Of a stretch of 64,000 nt of DNA, positions 28,511-37,475 are shown in pieces. The DNA comes from Neptunomonas phycophila. GTDB lineage: Bacteria > Pseudomonadota > Gammaproteobacteria > Pseudomonadales > Balneatricaceae. The stretch is from contig NZ_MRCI01000001.1 in the NCBI RefSeq assembly GCF_001922575.1, positions 2,418,001 to 2,482,000 of the forward strand, given 5' to 3'. Under the pieces are notes generated by a model. It was not told where the DNA came from, did not search any database, and saw only the letters and a program-made list of their open reading frames with translations. Each line of letters opens with the position of its first letter. The first letter of the stretch is position 1. A program made the translations under genes and the position numbers.

Positions 28511-28531
28511 ATTCGTACCGGAAAAACGATA

Positions 28532-29245
28532 ATGACAAGAAAAATAATTTATATCGTAGATGACGAGCCAGATATCTGCCAAATCATAGCCCAACAGTTA
28601 AATCAGCATGGCTATGAAACGCGTACGTTTCAAACGGGGCAACAAGCGTCTGCCGCTATCCACAGACGCAAGCCGGATTTATGTATCATTGATTTAGGCC
28701 TACCGGATATGGATGGAATATCACTGGTCAAAGAGTACTGTGATACGTCAGGGATGGGTGTCATTATAATCTCAGGCCGCGGGTCAACCACCGATCGTAT
28801 CTTGGGATTAGAGTTTGGTGCTGACGATTATTTAGCAAAGCCTTTTGAACCAAGAGAGTTGGTAGCTCGGGTTAACAGCCTGTTTCGCCGTCTAGAACAC
28901 ATTAACCATGTTAGCCATTCCGGCAATAAAGACCGAAAAGCACGGTTTGCCGATTGGGTATACGACCCAAACACACTGACTTTATACCACCAAACACAAA
29001 CTCTTTCTTATGAGCTTTCCTCGGCCGAAGCCACCCTACTCAATCGATTGCTGCAAGCCCCTCGGCAAGTTCTGTCCCGTGACCAATTACTCCACGGCTT
29101 TGCCGACCCATTTGACCGCAGTATCGACGTAAGAATGTCACGCTTACGAAAGAAGGTTGAAACAGACCCTAAACATCCTACGCTCATCAAAACTATCTAT
29201 GGAGCAGGCTATATCCTGACGTGCGAAGTGAGTTGGCAAGCATAG
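28532..29245 (+). CDS. OmpR/PhoB-family response regulator
   Basis: A 237-residue regulator with an N-terminal receiver (phospho-acceptor Asp54 in LCIIDLGLPDMDG, and FGADDYLAKPFEPREL) and a C-terminal winged helix (RSIDVRMSRLRKKVETDP, IKTIYGAGYIL). It is the partner of the upstream hybrid kinase. The receiver on the kinase and this second receiver imply either a phosphorelay lacking a visible HPt protein or an attenuating role for the kinase receiver. Likely targets are the two promoters with the 27-nt element. Confidence 0.9.
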   Translation: MTRKIIYIVDDEPDICQIIAQQLNQHGYETRTFQTGQQASAAIHRRKPDLCIIDLGLPDMDGISLVKEYCDTSGMGVIIISGRGSTTDRILGLEFGADDYLAKPFEPRELVARVNSLFRRLEHINHVSHSGNKDRKARFADWVYDPNTLTLYHQTQTLSYELSSAEATLLNRLLQAPRQVLSRDQLLHGFADPFDRSIDVRMSRLRKKVETDPKHPTLIKTIYGAGYILTCEVSWQA

Positions 29246-29266
29246 TGGAGCTCTCACCCCACTATG
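29241..29266. terminator. Hairpin between convergent genes
   Basis: CATAGTGG (containing the regulator stop TAG) pairs with CCACTATG over 8 bp. There is no T-run on either strand, so termination is uncertain. Confidence 0.4.
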
Positions 29267-29274
29267 GAGTTAAC

Positions 29275-29658
29275 CTACCCCAACAAATGCAACGCGCACA
29301 ATTTATTTCCAGCGGGGTCACGCAAATACGCTAAGTAAAGATCACCTAAACCGCTTTCGCGTTTACCCGGTGGGTTTTCACATGTGGTACCACCATTAGC
29401 AAGACCGACCTCATGCCATTTGTCCGCTATCTCCGGGCTAGCTGCCGCAAAACCAATGGTACAGCCGTTACCATGGAAAGCAGGCTCACCATTGATAGGC
29501 TTTGTAAGCGCAAAAATACCGGTATCTGTAATGTAGAGACACCGTCCTTTATCATCCATTACTCCGGGTGCGTGGCCCATAGTTGCAAGCACCGCATCAT
29601 AGAAATCTCTTGATGCCTGCATATCATTGACACCTACCATTATGTGACTGAACATCAT
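29275..29658 (-). CDS. VOC (glyoxalase/bleomycin-resistance) family protein
   Basis: A 127-residue protein with the paired beta-alpha-beta3 repeats of the vicinal oxygen chelate superfamily. It begins FSHIMVGVNDMQASRDFYDAVL and ends YLAYLRDPAGNKLCALHLLG. The first His and the Tyr/Asp of the second module match usual metal-site positions, but family members range from lyases to binding proteins. AAGG precedes two adjacent ATGs. Its function cannot be assigned from the neighbours. Confidence 0.78.
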   Translation of the reverse strand: MMFSHIMVGVNDMQASRDFYDAVLATMGHAPGVMDDKGRCLYITDTGIFALTKPINGEPAFHGNGCTIGFAAASPEIADKWHEVGLANGGTTCENPPGKRESGLGDLYLAYLRDPAGNKLCALHLLG

Positions 29659-29912
29659 TTTTTCCTTTTTATTGGTTATGTTCTACACCCAAGTGACTTG
29701 GGATTTCTGAGCAGTAAAAAGACAGCATACATTTAAAAATATGTACTATTACCTATCCATTTTACAATTTTCGAAGTATTTCGCAGAAAATGTATTAATA
29801 GAGAGACTGTATAGATATATAATTCAGTGATGATTAATGGCGCCTCTCGATAATGCCATCATTCTGGATTACCATTTAGTGAATTTCTAGACCCTCTTTA
29901 ATAAGGATGTTA

Positions 29913-30914
29913 ATGAAATCTTATAAAGCACTATTTATAGGTTCCCCCGGGTCAGGCAAAACAACCGCCATACGCAGTATCAGCGAAATTGATGTCGTTG
30001 ACACTGATACCAAGGTATCGGACTCTACAATTAAACGTAAACGTACGACCACTGTCGGTATGGACTACGGCAAATTAACGTTAAACGACGATACCAGCCT
30101 TCATCTATACGGTACTCCCGGGCAAGAGCGTTTTAAGTTCATGTGGGACTTAATGGTCAGTGATCTTGCAAAAGATGCATCTGCAGTTATTTTGCTTGTC
30201 GACAACACCCGTAATTACCCGCTTAAAGACTTGGATTTCTACTTAGATGAGTTTTGGGATTACATCATCGGCCGTAACTTTGTGGTCGCAGTGACACGCT
30301 CAGACCTTGATGAGACAACTCGTCTTGAAGATTACCAAAACCATTTAAAAGCGCGCGGCATGCTGGCGCCTACAATTTTTATTGATGCACGTAAATCAAT
30401 GCATGTGCTGGATATTATCAACTCTGCCATGATGCATGATGCTGACAGCGTTAATTGGAGTGATGTTTCACACCGTGTTGCGATGAATGAATTTAAAAAG
30501 CGCAATCCAGACCCAAATTCACCTCAATTTGAGTGGTTACGTAAAAGTCGCCCTGTCCCTAAGATGTCTATTGTTGAAGCAGCCACCAAATCACGCGGCA
30601 TATTAGGTGCATTGCATTTTGATGCCAAAAGCCAAACGATTGACCACTCTCTCAGCAATATGGAGCAACACGAGCTTTTCAAAACGCTTAAGGCCTTAGC
30701 GGATACTGTTAGCAAAAAAGCGCCACAATTACCGGCCATTGGTAATATTTCCTTGTTCGGTTACAAACAAGACACACTGGCGTTGTTTATAGAACATGAT
30801 CAATCCCTTGGGCTGCTCGCCAATGCGAATATGACACATCAACAAATACGCCAACAAGCCGTAGATTTACTTCAGTGGAGTGACAATGTCTCAGATTCTG
30901 ACCAAGCTGGATAA
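29913..30914 (+). CDS. MglA-like small GTPase fused to a Roadblock-like domain
   Basis: A 333-residue protein. Residues 1 to about 185 form a Ras-like GTPase: G1 GSPGSGKTT (10-18), switch-I threonines in TTTVGMDYG, G3 GTPGQ (67-71) lacking the usual Asp as in MglA, and G4 TRSD (128-131). Residues from about 217 to 322 follow a Roadblock/LC7 pattern, with helix, strand GILGALHFDA, long helix, strands GNISLFGYKQDTLALFIEHD and a final helix. The ATG at 29913 is chosen because AAGG is 6 nt upstream; it is too close to the ATG at 29907. MglB-type Roadblock proteins act as GTPase regulators, so an internal GAP-like domain is inferred. Confidence 0.75.
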   Translation: MKSYKALFIGSPGSGKTTAIRSISEIDVVDTDTKVSDSTIKRKRTTTVGMDYGKLTLNDDTSLHLYGTPGQERFKFMWDLMVSDLAKDASAVILLVDNTRNYPLKDLDFYLDEFWDYIIGRNFVVAVTRSDLDETTRLEDYQNHLKARGMLAPTIFIDARKSMHVLDIINSAMMHDADSVNWSDVSHRVAMNEFKKRNPDPNSPQFEWLRKSRPVPKMSIVEAATKSRGILGALHFDAKSQTIDHSLSNMEQHELFKTLKALADTVSKKAPQLPAIGNISLFGYKQDTLALFIEHDQSLGLLANANMTHQQIRQQAVDLLQWSDNVSDSDQAG

Positions 30915-31260
30915 GCTCTCTGGTAGCGAGTGCAGCGTTCTATTCTCTGGCACCAAGCCCATTGCTTCTAGCTTTCCTAAAGACAAACTGCTCTACCTAA
31001 AACTTGGGCATCAAGCTTTTACGCTTATTTTTAAACAAGCGACTAAAACCAACCCTGATTACGATGAAGCACATATTCAAATTGGTCATTATCGCCTCAT
31101 GTGCTACCGAGTTAACGACACGTCACTTTACATTGCGTTGCTTCCAGAACGTTCCGAGATTCATAAAGCCCAGCGCGTTTTACGAGAATCCCGTCCACTG
31201 TTCACTAAAATGATAGCGAAACTAACCCAAGCTTCCGATAAGCTAAAGCCCGCAAACTAA
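30886..31260 (+). CDS. Small Roadblock/LC7-like protein
   Basis: A 124-residue protein whose pattern fits a Roadblock fold: N-terminal helix (ILTKLDKL), strand ECSVLFS, a long helix around residues 35-58, strands HIQIGHYRLMCYRVNDTSLYIALLP written in part as YRLMCYRVNDTSLYIALLP, and a C-terminal helix. It overlaps the GTPase gene by 29 nt. GGAG 5 nt before the ATG at 30886 decides the start over an upstream GTG at 30880. The overlap and the second Roadblock-like region in the GTPase suggest a partner, GAP or dimerisation subunit. The fold is inferred from the pattern only. Confidence 0.65.
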   Translation: MSQILTKLDKLSGSECSVLFSGTKPIASSFPKDKLLYLKLGHQAFTLIFKQATKTNPDYDEAHIQIGHYRLMCYRVNDTSLYIALLPERSEIHKAQRVLRESRPLFTKMIAKLTQASDKLKPAN

Positions 31261-31283
31261 AGCCGTCTTGGTAAAAACCCGCG

Positions 31284-31796
31284 ATGAATGAAACCGCTAT
31301 ACAAAGCTTTGACGCTGCCATAGGCGATGATCCGCATTTACTAATACTAGGCTCCATTCCTGGGGTAAAGTCACTGCAAGAGCACGCCTACTACGCGCAT
31401 CCACGAAATGCTTTTTGGCCTATCATGACGCACCTCTATCAATTAGACAGCCATGCCCCCTACCAAGAAAAGCTCAGCCAGCTCAATGCAGCAGGTGTAG
31501 CCCTATGGGATGTTGCGCAAGAATGTGTTCGCCCGGGCAGCTTGGATAGCAACATCAAACAAAACAGTGTAATTGCAAACCCTATTCAGGCTTTACTGGC
31601 CCAATACCCCAGTATTAACGCTATAGCGTTTAACGGACAAGCGGCCGCCAAGCTATTTAAACGACACCACAGTGCACTACTCGAGAATGAGCCATTTCAA
31701 TTCTACACACTCCCTTCAACCAGCCCTGCCCATGCCTCATTAAATTTTGAGGCTAAGCTCAAGGCATGGTCGGTCATCTTAAACGCTAAACCTTAG
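31284..31796 (+). CDS. Hypoxanthine (deoxyinosine)-DNA glycosylase, UDG superfamily
   Basis: A 170-residue base-excision enzyme of the uracil-DNA glycosylase superfamily. The motif LILGSIPGVKSLQEHAYYAHP holds the active-site region, shown here as LGSIPGVKSL and YYAHPRNAFW, and TLPSTSPAHASL is the second motif. This pair is typical of family 6 hypoxanthine-DNA glycosylase rather than Mug. It follows the Roadblock-like gene by 23 nt and may be co-transcribed, but no functional link is evident. Its stop overlaps the convergent regulator stop by 4 nt. Confidence 0.85.
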   Translation: MNETAIQSFDAAIGDDPHLLILGSIPGVKSLQEHAYYAHPRNAFWPIMTHLYQLDSHAPYQEKLSQLNAAGVALWDVAQECVRPGSLDSNIKQNSVIANPIQALLAQYPSINAIAFNGQAAAKLFKRHHSALLENEPFQFYTLPSTSPAHASLNFEAKLKAWSVILNAKP

Positions 31797-32824
31797 CGCA
31801 TTAACACAGAGTCACCTTGGTACAATGGGCTGTGGGCCGCCGGATCATCGATTTCGCGTTTACGTTCTTCCCGCGGGGTTAACCCGTAATGATTACGGTA
31901 CGCAGTACTAAAATACGACGCGCTGGTAAAGCCACATGCTAGACCAATTTGCAAAATGGTTTTATCACTTTGCCGCAGCAGCTGTCGGGCATGCTCCAAA
32001 CGCAATTCTAGATAGTGTTTGGAAGGTACTGTTTGTAAGTGCTTCTTAAACAGGCGCTCTAAATGACGGCGCGATAATCCTACATGATGGGCTAAATCAT
32101 CAGTACTCAGAGGCTCTTCTATGTTCATTTCCATGAGCGTAACCGCCTCTATCAATTTGGGCTGGCTAGCGCCAATACGCGCCTTTAAAGGTATGCGTTG
32201 CGGATCTTCAGATGTACGGATTCGCTCACAGACAAATTGCTCAGAGACACTCGCCGCTAAATCCATGCCGTGCTCTTTACCGATTAAGAACAACATCATA
32301 TCCATTGCCGCTGTACCACCACTACAGGTGTATCGGTTTTTATCTATCTCGTAGAGGTTATTCGTCACATGCGTGCTAGGGAACTCTTCTCGCAGGCTCG
32401 CCAAATCCCACCAATGAATAGTGGCGCGCGTATTCTTCAATAATCCGGCACATGCCAAAATATAAGAGCCCGTACCAATGCCTCCCATCCCCATTGGCCC
32501 AATGCCTTGGCGTCGCAACCAACCAATAACGGCTTCATTACCAGTACGCGCGATAGGACTTGCTCCACAGACAAATACGGCATCCAACATAGGCAAATTA
32601 GCTAGGCTACAGTTAACTAGCGTTTGTACACCAAAACTACTCGCTACCGCTTCACCATCGTGGCTAATCAGTACAGTTTCATATAACTCTTCACCACTCA
32701 CCCAATTGGCCATTCGTAACGGCTCAATCGCTGAGGAAAAGGCAATCAACGAAAAGTTAGGTAATAGCAAAAAGCCAAAGCGTTTTGGTATCCATTTTTT
32801 TTGTTTTTCTAAAGATTTCACCAT
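31793..32824 (-). CDS. GlxA-family regulator (DJ-1/PfpI-like plus AraC domains)
   Basis: A 343-residue regulator. Residues 15 to about 190 form an amidase-like DJ-1/PfpI domain (FGFLLLPNFSLIAFSSAIEP, and the GGIGTGSYILACAGLL elbow in which Cys is displaced). The C-terminal AraC domain contains HVGLSRRHLERLFKKHL and GFTSASYFSTAYRNHYGLTP. Related proteins include ArgR, GbdR and CdhR of Pseudomonas, controlling arginine, betaine and carnitine use. It is divergent from an ornithine-type aminotransferase gene, so control of arginine or a related catabolic step is inferred. Confidence 0.82.
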   Translation of the reverse strand: MVKSLEKQKKWIPKRFGFLLLPNFSLIAFSSAIEPLRMANWVSGEELYETVLISHDGEAVASSFGVQTLVNCSLANLPMLDAVFVCGASPIARTGNEAVIGWLRRQGIGPMGMGGIGTGSYILACAGLLKNTRATIHWWDLASLREEFPSTHVTNNLYEIDKNRYTCSGGTAAMDMMLFLIGKEHGMDLAASVSEQFVCERIRTSEDPQRIPLKARIGASQPKLIEAVTLMEMNIEEPLSTDDLAHHVGLSRRHLERLFKKHLQTVPSKHYLELRLEHARQLLRQSDKTILQIGLACGFTSASYFSTAYRNHYGLTPREERKREIDDPAAHSPLYQGDSVLMR

Positions 32825-33099
32825 TGCTTAACCATACATCTCTACACTATTCTTGGTCGATGTTTTCGCCAGCATACTTTGCAACAGCAAGCGATACTCC
32901 CAACTAGTTTCTAAATGTCAGCTTAGCGTAACTTCAGGTCGCCCTAAAGAAATTAACACTCTGTTTATCCGCTGATTTTTTGTCGATACTGATAATAGAA
33001 AACAAGAACGAGGTTCAAGTAGCCAAAACAAGCTTGCACCTTTTTTATATCACTGGGTCACGGATACCCTTTTTTATCCGCTGAAATGAGGAACACCCC

Positions 33100-34314
33100 A
33101 TGCATAAAGAACCCGTCACACGCGCCTTATTCGATCAGGTGATGGTCCCCAACTATAACCCTCAACAGATGGTGCCAGTTCGCGGACGCGGTTCACGAGT
33201 ATGGGATCAAGCCGGCAATGAGTATGTCGATTTCACGGGGGGGATTGCTGTCACCGCATTGGGTCACAACCACCCGGCCGTTGTAGATGCGCTAAAAACT
33301 CAAGCTGATGAGCTGTGGCATTTAAGTAATATCTTTACTAACGAGCCAGCACTTCGCTTGGCCAAAAAGCTGACGGATATTACATTTGCCGACAAAGTTT
33401 TCTTTAGCAACTCCGGTGCAGAAGCCAATGAAGCCGCTTTCAAATTAGCGCGCAAGTACGGTCACGATCATTTTGGAGATGATAAGTACGAAATCATCTC
33501 GTTTAAACAATCATTTCACGGCCGCACCTTATTTACCGTAACCGTTGGCGGGCAACCAAAATACTGCGAAGGTTTTGAGCCCGTTCCAGCAGGCGTAAGC
33601 CATGTTGAGTACAACAATATTGATTCACTCAAAGCCGCTATCTCTGATAAAACTTGTGCGGTAGTAATGGAGCCTATTTTAGGTGAAGGTGGCGTTATCC
33701 CGGCGGCACCAGGTTTTGCACAAGCGGTTAGAGAGCTATGCGATCAATATAATGCACTGCTCATTTTTGATGAAATCCAAACCGGAGTTGGCCGCACCGG
33801 CGCTTTTTATGAGTACATGAACCTGGGCGTGACGCCCGATATCCTAACGACTGCCAAAGCGCTGGGTAACGGGTTCCCCATCGGCGCGATGTTAACGACG
33901 GATAAAGTAGCTGCCAGTTTTGTATTTGGTACGCACGGCAGTACCTATGGCGGTAACCCTTTGGGCTGCGCCGTCGCTGAAACAGTGGTCGATCTAATCA
34001 ACTCGCCTGATGTGCTCGGTCAAGTAGAAGCCAAAAGCGCTCTCTTTAAATCCGAGCTAGAAGCCATTAATGCGAAACATCACATTTTTAAAGAAGTGCG
34101 CGGTAAAGGTTTGCTATTGGGTGCTGAGTTGATTGAAGAATGGCACGGTAAAGGACAACAATTTTTAGCCGCTGCTCGTGAAGAAGGCCTGATGATTTTG
34201 GTTGCAGGCCCTAATGTTCTTAGGATGGCTCCGTCGCTCATCATCCCAGATGATGACGTTAAAGCGGGCATGGCAGCCCTAGAGCGCGCTATTAGTAAAG
34301 TATTAGCCGCTTAA
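33100..34314 (+). CDS. astC: Acetylornithine/succinylornithine aminotransferase
   Basis: A 404-residue class III PLP aminotransferase. It shows [33 protein letters not shown], the PLP-Asp motif [20 protein letters not shown] and the Lys-containing [16 protein letters not shown]. ArgD, AstC and AruC are nearly indistinguishable by sequence; the divergent GlxA-type regulator and absence of arginine biosynthesis genes favour a catabolic role. No astADBE genes are present. A clean terminator follows, so it is a single-gene unit. Confidence 0.8.
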   Translation: MHKEPVTRALFDQVMVPNYNPQQMVPVRGRGSRVWDQAGNEYVDFTGGIAVTALGHNHPAVVDALKTQADELWHLSNIFTNEPALRLAKKLTDITFADKVFFSNSGAEANEAAFKLARKYGHDHFGDDKYEIISFKQSFHGRTLFTVTVGGQPKYCEGFEPVPAGVSHVEYNNIDSLKAAISDKTCAVVMEPILGEGGVIPAAPGFAQAVRELCDQYNALLIFDEIQTGVGRTGAFYEYMNLGVTPDILTTAKALGNGFPIGAMLTTDKVAASFVFGTHGSTYGGNPLGCAVAETVVDLINSPDVLGQVEAKSALFKSELEAINAKHHIFKEVRGKGLLLGAELIEEWHGKGQQFLAAAREEGLMILVAGPNVLRMAPSLIIPDDDVKAGMAALERAISKVLAA

Positions 34315-34332
34315 ATGCCTCAGCAATGAACT

Positions 34333-34359
34333 AAGGGAAGCATAACGCTTCCCTTTTTT
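34333..34359 (+). terminator. Rho-independent terminator after the aminotransferase gene
   Basis: AAGGGAAGC pairs with GCTTCCCTT over 9 bp around ATAAC, and TTTTTT (34354-34359) overlaps and follows the stem. Confidence 0.93.
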
Positions 34360-34403
34360 ATGAGGTATAAGTCTATTAACACTGACCTCACCACTGGAAA
34401 AAC

Positions 34404-34425
34404 ATTGTTTCCAATAGGAAACAAT
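34404..34425. promoter_or_regulatory. Perfect inverted repeat upstream of atoE
   Basis: ATTGTTTCC and GGAAACAAT form perfect 9-nt arms around AATA, 105 nt before the atoE start. A second perfect repeat, CTGACT/AGTCAG, lies at 34477-34492. The first has no T-run and looks like an operator, for an unknown regulator. Confidence 0.5.
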
Positions 34426-34529
34426 AACTTCCCACCCTAACATGGGGCGGGTTGATATACTCAAAACCCTAAACTTCTGACTGCCAAGTCAGTAATCCTA
34501 CAATAATCATAATACCTCAGGAAAAAACA

Positions 34530-35903
34530 ATGGATACAGTTGCTGAACAACGATCAGCTCTGCAACGCATGAGCCAGTTTTTCGTTACCATCATTCAACG
34601 CTACCTACCCGACCCATTTATATTCGCAGCCATACTTACCTTGGTTGTTTTCATCCTCGTCATGCCCAGTACAGGCCAAGGTCCTATGCAGGTGGTTAAT
34701 GCATGGGCTGGCGGTTTTTGGAGCTTACTCACCTTTTCTATGCAAATGGCGATGGTTGTCGTAACCGGCCACGCAATGGCCAGCGCTCCTGTTTTCAAAA
34801 GCAAGTTATCAATGCTGGCTGGTGTCGCCAAAACACCTGGACAGGCAATCTTGCTGGTAACCGCAATTAGTGCAATTGCCTGCTGGATTAACTGGGGATT
34901 TGGCTTAGTTATCGGTGCTATTTTTGCACGTGAATTAGCCGCTAAAGTGAGAGGAGTGGACTATCGATTATTAATTGCGGCCGCCTACAGTGGTTTTCTA
35001 TTCTGGCATGCAGGTTTATCCGGTTCTATCCCGCTAGCCATTGCTAGTGGCACCAACATAGAAACCGTAACTAACGGCGCCGTAACAGCGGCAATTCCTA
35101 CTTCAGAAACACTATTTTCTACCATGAACTTAGCCATTTTAGCGGCTATGTTTGTCGCAATTCCATTGTTAAACCGCTTAATGCATCCAGCACCTCAAGA
35201 TACCATCACTATTGACCCATCACTCTTACAAGAGCAAAACCAGGAAGCGCCTAAAAAGGAGCATATGACGCCAGCCGAACGCTTAGAAAACAGCCGCTTG
35301 TTGTCTTTGCTGCTGGGTATTTTGGGCTACGCTTACATTATTTACTATTTTGTAGAAAACGGGTTTGCGCTCAACCTCAATATTGTAAACTTCACATTTT
35401 TATTTACCGCTATATTGCTGCATGGCACGCCTAAAAGCTTATTAAACTCGGTATCCGAAGGCGCTCGCAACTGCGCGGGCATCTTGCTTCAGTTTCCGTT
35501 TTACGCCGGTATTATGGGGATGATGACAGCCACAGGAGACTCAGGCATATCGCTAGCGGGAGCTATCTCCGAGATGTTTGTCTCTATTTCTAACGAAACA
35601 ACATTCCCACTATTCACGTTTTTAAGTGCAGGGATTGTTAACTTCTTCGTTCCTTCTGGTGGTGGACAATGGGCCGTTCAAGCGCCAGTTATGATGCCTG
35701 CAGGTGAAGCACTGGGTGTGGATGCAGCCAAAACAGCGATGGCTATTGCCTGGGGCGATGCGTGGACTAATATGATTCAGCCATTTTGGGCTTTACCAGC
35801 CTTAGCGATTGCAGGCCTGGGAGCAAAAGATGTCATGGGCTATTGCGTTATGGCTTTAATCGGATCAGGAGTAATTATTTCCATCGGTTTGCTGGTGTTC
35901 TAA
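34530..35903 (+). CDS. atoE: Short-chain fatty acid transporter, AtoE family
   Basis: A 457-residue membrane protein with about 11 hydrophobic segments. The conserved blocks INWGFGLVIGAIFARELA and the C-terminal NFFVPSGGGQWAVQAPVMMPA and WGDAWTNMIQPFWALPALAI are diagnostic of AtoE, which imports acetoacetate, butyrate or similar acids. AGGA precedes the ATG. It is flanked by terminators on both sides, so it is transcribed alone. Its substrate would feed the acyl-CoA pathways at 4527-25429. Confidence 0.88.
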   Translation: MDTVAEQRSALQRMSQFFVTIIQRYLPDPFIFAAILTLVVFILVMPSTGQGPMQVVNAWAGGFWSLLTFSMQMAMVVVTGHAMASAPVFKSKLSMLAGVAKTPGQAILLVTAISAIACWINWGFGLVIGAIFARELAAKVRGVDYRLLIAAAYSGFLFWHAGLSGSIPLAIASGTNIETVTNGAVTAAIPTSETLFSTMNLAILAAMFVAIPLLNRLMHPAPQDTITIDPSLLQEQNQEAPKKEHMTPAERLENSRLLSLLLGILGYAYIIYYFVENGFALNLNIVNFTFLFTAILLHGTPKSLLNSVSEGARNCAGILLQFPFYAGIMGMMTATGDSGISLAGAISEMFVSISNETTFPLFTFLSAGIVNFFVPSGGGQWAVQAPVMMPAGEALGVDAAKTAMAIAWGDAWTNMIQPFWALPALAIAGLGAKDVMGYCVMALIGSGVIISIGLLVF

Positions 35904-35936
35904 ACGCACTGCAAGCTCACTAAACGTTCCAATAAC

Positions 35937-35972
35937 AAACAAAGAGGGAGCCTATTGCTCCCTCTTTGTTTT
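35937..35972. terminator. Strong bidirectional terminator after atoE
   Basis: A 15-bp perfect stem (AAACAAAGAGGGAGC with GCTCCCTCTTTGTTT) around CTATT. T-rich tails occur on both strands, so it serves atoE and the convergent acyltransferase gene. Confidence 0.93.
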
Positions 35973-36006
35973 GATCAGTTATTGTTCAAAAAGTAAGCGA
36001 ACGCAC

Positions 36007-36582
36007 TCACATCTTGGTGTAGCATTCGGGAAATTTGGGAGTCACTGTGTTGTAAAAATCCCAAATTTTACGCAAATCTTCCTCGATATTACCACTGGGA
36101 TAAATTACCCCGCCTACCCCTGCCTCGCGCTTTTTATAATCCAAATAACCTAGCAAGATAGGTACGTTAGCTTGCAGAGCAACCTGATAAAAACCCGTAC
36201 GCCAGCGAGTCACCGCAGCCCGCGTCGCCTCAGGTGTAACAAGCACCGTAATCTCATCAGACTTCTCGATATACTCTACCATTTGGCCAACCATATTAGG
36301 CCTTTTCTCACCGTCGTTGCGTGCAGAACGATTAATAGGAATCGCACCCATCGGGCCAAGCAATAAATTGAATGGAAAACGCATCCACTCCTGTTTTATC
36401 GTAAACCGCGGAGGTGGCACATTTAAAATATCAGCGGCAGCCATGGTAAAAATAAAGTCCCAATTGCTGGTATGTGGTGCGCCAATCATTACTGAGCGCG
36501 ATATATCCGCAGGCGGCGCCCCTACAATTTTCCACCCCTGTAACTTAAAACATAAACGACAAAAGAATGTAAACATTACCAA
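36007..36582 (-). CDS. Lysophospholipid acyltransferase family protein
   Basis: A 191-residue PlsC-like acyltransferase. The HxxxxD catalytic motif appears as HTSNWD near residue 37, and GAIPINRSARND and VTPEATRA correspond to the glycerol-phosphate-binding blocks. It is shorter than PlsC (about 240) and belongs to the small cytosolic-like group often annotated as 1-acyl-glycerol-3-phosphate acyltransferase. An N-terminal hydrophobic stretch may attach it to the membrane. The acceptor is unknown. Confidence 0.8.
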   Translation of the reverse strand: MVMFTFFCRLCFKLQGWKIVGAPPADISRSVMIGAPHTSNWDFIFTMAAADILNVPPPRFTIKQEWMRFPFNLLLGPMGAIPINRSARNDGEKRPNMVGQMVEYIEKSDEITVLVTPEATRAAVTRWRTGFYQVALQANVPILLGYLDYKKREAGVGGVIYPSGNIEEDLRKIWDFYNTVTPKFPECYTKM

Positions 36583-36674
36583 ACCCTAAAACCGGAAACC
36601 GGCGTAAAAAATGGCATTATAGACTTAAATACGTGCTGTATGTGGGATAGGCGACAATTAGGGCAGCAAAACAA

Positions 36675-37403
36675 CTACTTAAGCGTAATAGCGTTAACTT
36701 CGTCATCGGTTAACAGGCGACTTTGCCCCGGCAAGAGCGTTCTGTCGAGATGAATCGAACCAATAGAGATACGATGCAGTTTTATAACAGGGTTACGAAA
36801 GCGTCCAAACATTCGTTTAATTTGATGATATCTCCCCTCGACTAAGCAAACACGAACAACATATTCAGATATTTGTTCCAGCTCGGCAGGTAACGTAACT
36901 ATGTCCTCGTAAGCAAAATGCATCCCTTGCTTAAAGGCTTCACGATAGCGTTCTATATCTACTGGGTTACCCAATGTCACGTCATAAACCTTGGTAACCT
37001 TATGATCCGGAGACATCATTTTACGCGACCAATCACCATGGTTGGTCAACAGCAACAAGCCTGACGAATTAAGATCCAATCGCCCGACAATATGGACATC
37101 ATCCCAACTCTGCTCAGGGTGCTCTAAACGGAGTAGGTCAAGTACAGTTTTGTGGATATCATCCTTTGTGGCACTGACGACACCTACCGGCTTATGCATC
37201 ATTACATAACAAGGCTGTTGTGCTTGCAGTAAGTTACCGTCCAGCTCTATACGCGAGAACTGATCAATAGGTTGCTGCATATCGGTGGCAATAACTCCAT
37301 CAACACTCACGCGCTTTTGCGCTAACACTAAGCGAATGTCTGAGCGTTTAACGGATAAATGACGGCTAAGAAACCGATCTAGGCGGGACTTTTTTGATGT
37401 CAT
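36675..37403 (-). CDS. RsuA-family 16S rRNA-type pseudouridine synthase
   Basis: A 242-residue synthase with an N-terminal S4 RNA-binding domain (RLDRFLSRHLSVKRSDIRLV) and the catalytic motif GRLDLNSSGLLLLTN with the active Asp. GRYHQIKRMFGRFRNPVIKLHR is the RsuA-group end motif, given here only as GRYHQIKRMF. The ATG at 37403 is preferred to the TTG at 37430, whose upstream AAGG is too close. RsuA modifies U516 of 16S rRNA; RluE and RluF relatives act on 23S, so the exact target is inferred. Confidence 0.85.
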   Translation of the reverse strand: MTSKKSRLDRFLSRHLSVKRSDIRLVLAQKRVSVDGVIATDMQQPIDQFSRIELDGNLLQAQQPCYVMMHKPVGVVSATKDDIHKTVLDLLRLEHPEQSWDDVHIVGRLDLNSSGLLLLTNHGDWSRKMMSPDHKVTKVYDVTLGNPVDIERYREAFKQGMHFAYEDIVTLPAELEQISEYVVRVCLVEGRYHQIKRMFGRFRNPVIKLHRISIGSIHLDRTLLPGQSRLLTDDEVNAITLK

Positions 37404-37475
37404 AACAAGTAAGTAGTCTAGGTTAAACAAACCTTATCGGACACCTAAGCGTATCCGATAAGGCTCACTACTGAC

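Noticed and set aside
30880-30885. GTG start of the small Roadblock-like gene at 30880
   Set aside because: The ATG at 30886 has GGAG at proper spacing; the GTG overlaps that ribosome site.
34477-34492. Sigma-54 promoter before atoE
   Set aside because: TTGGCAG occurs on the opposite strand within the dyad, but no correctly spaced GC element was found facing atoE.
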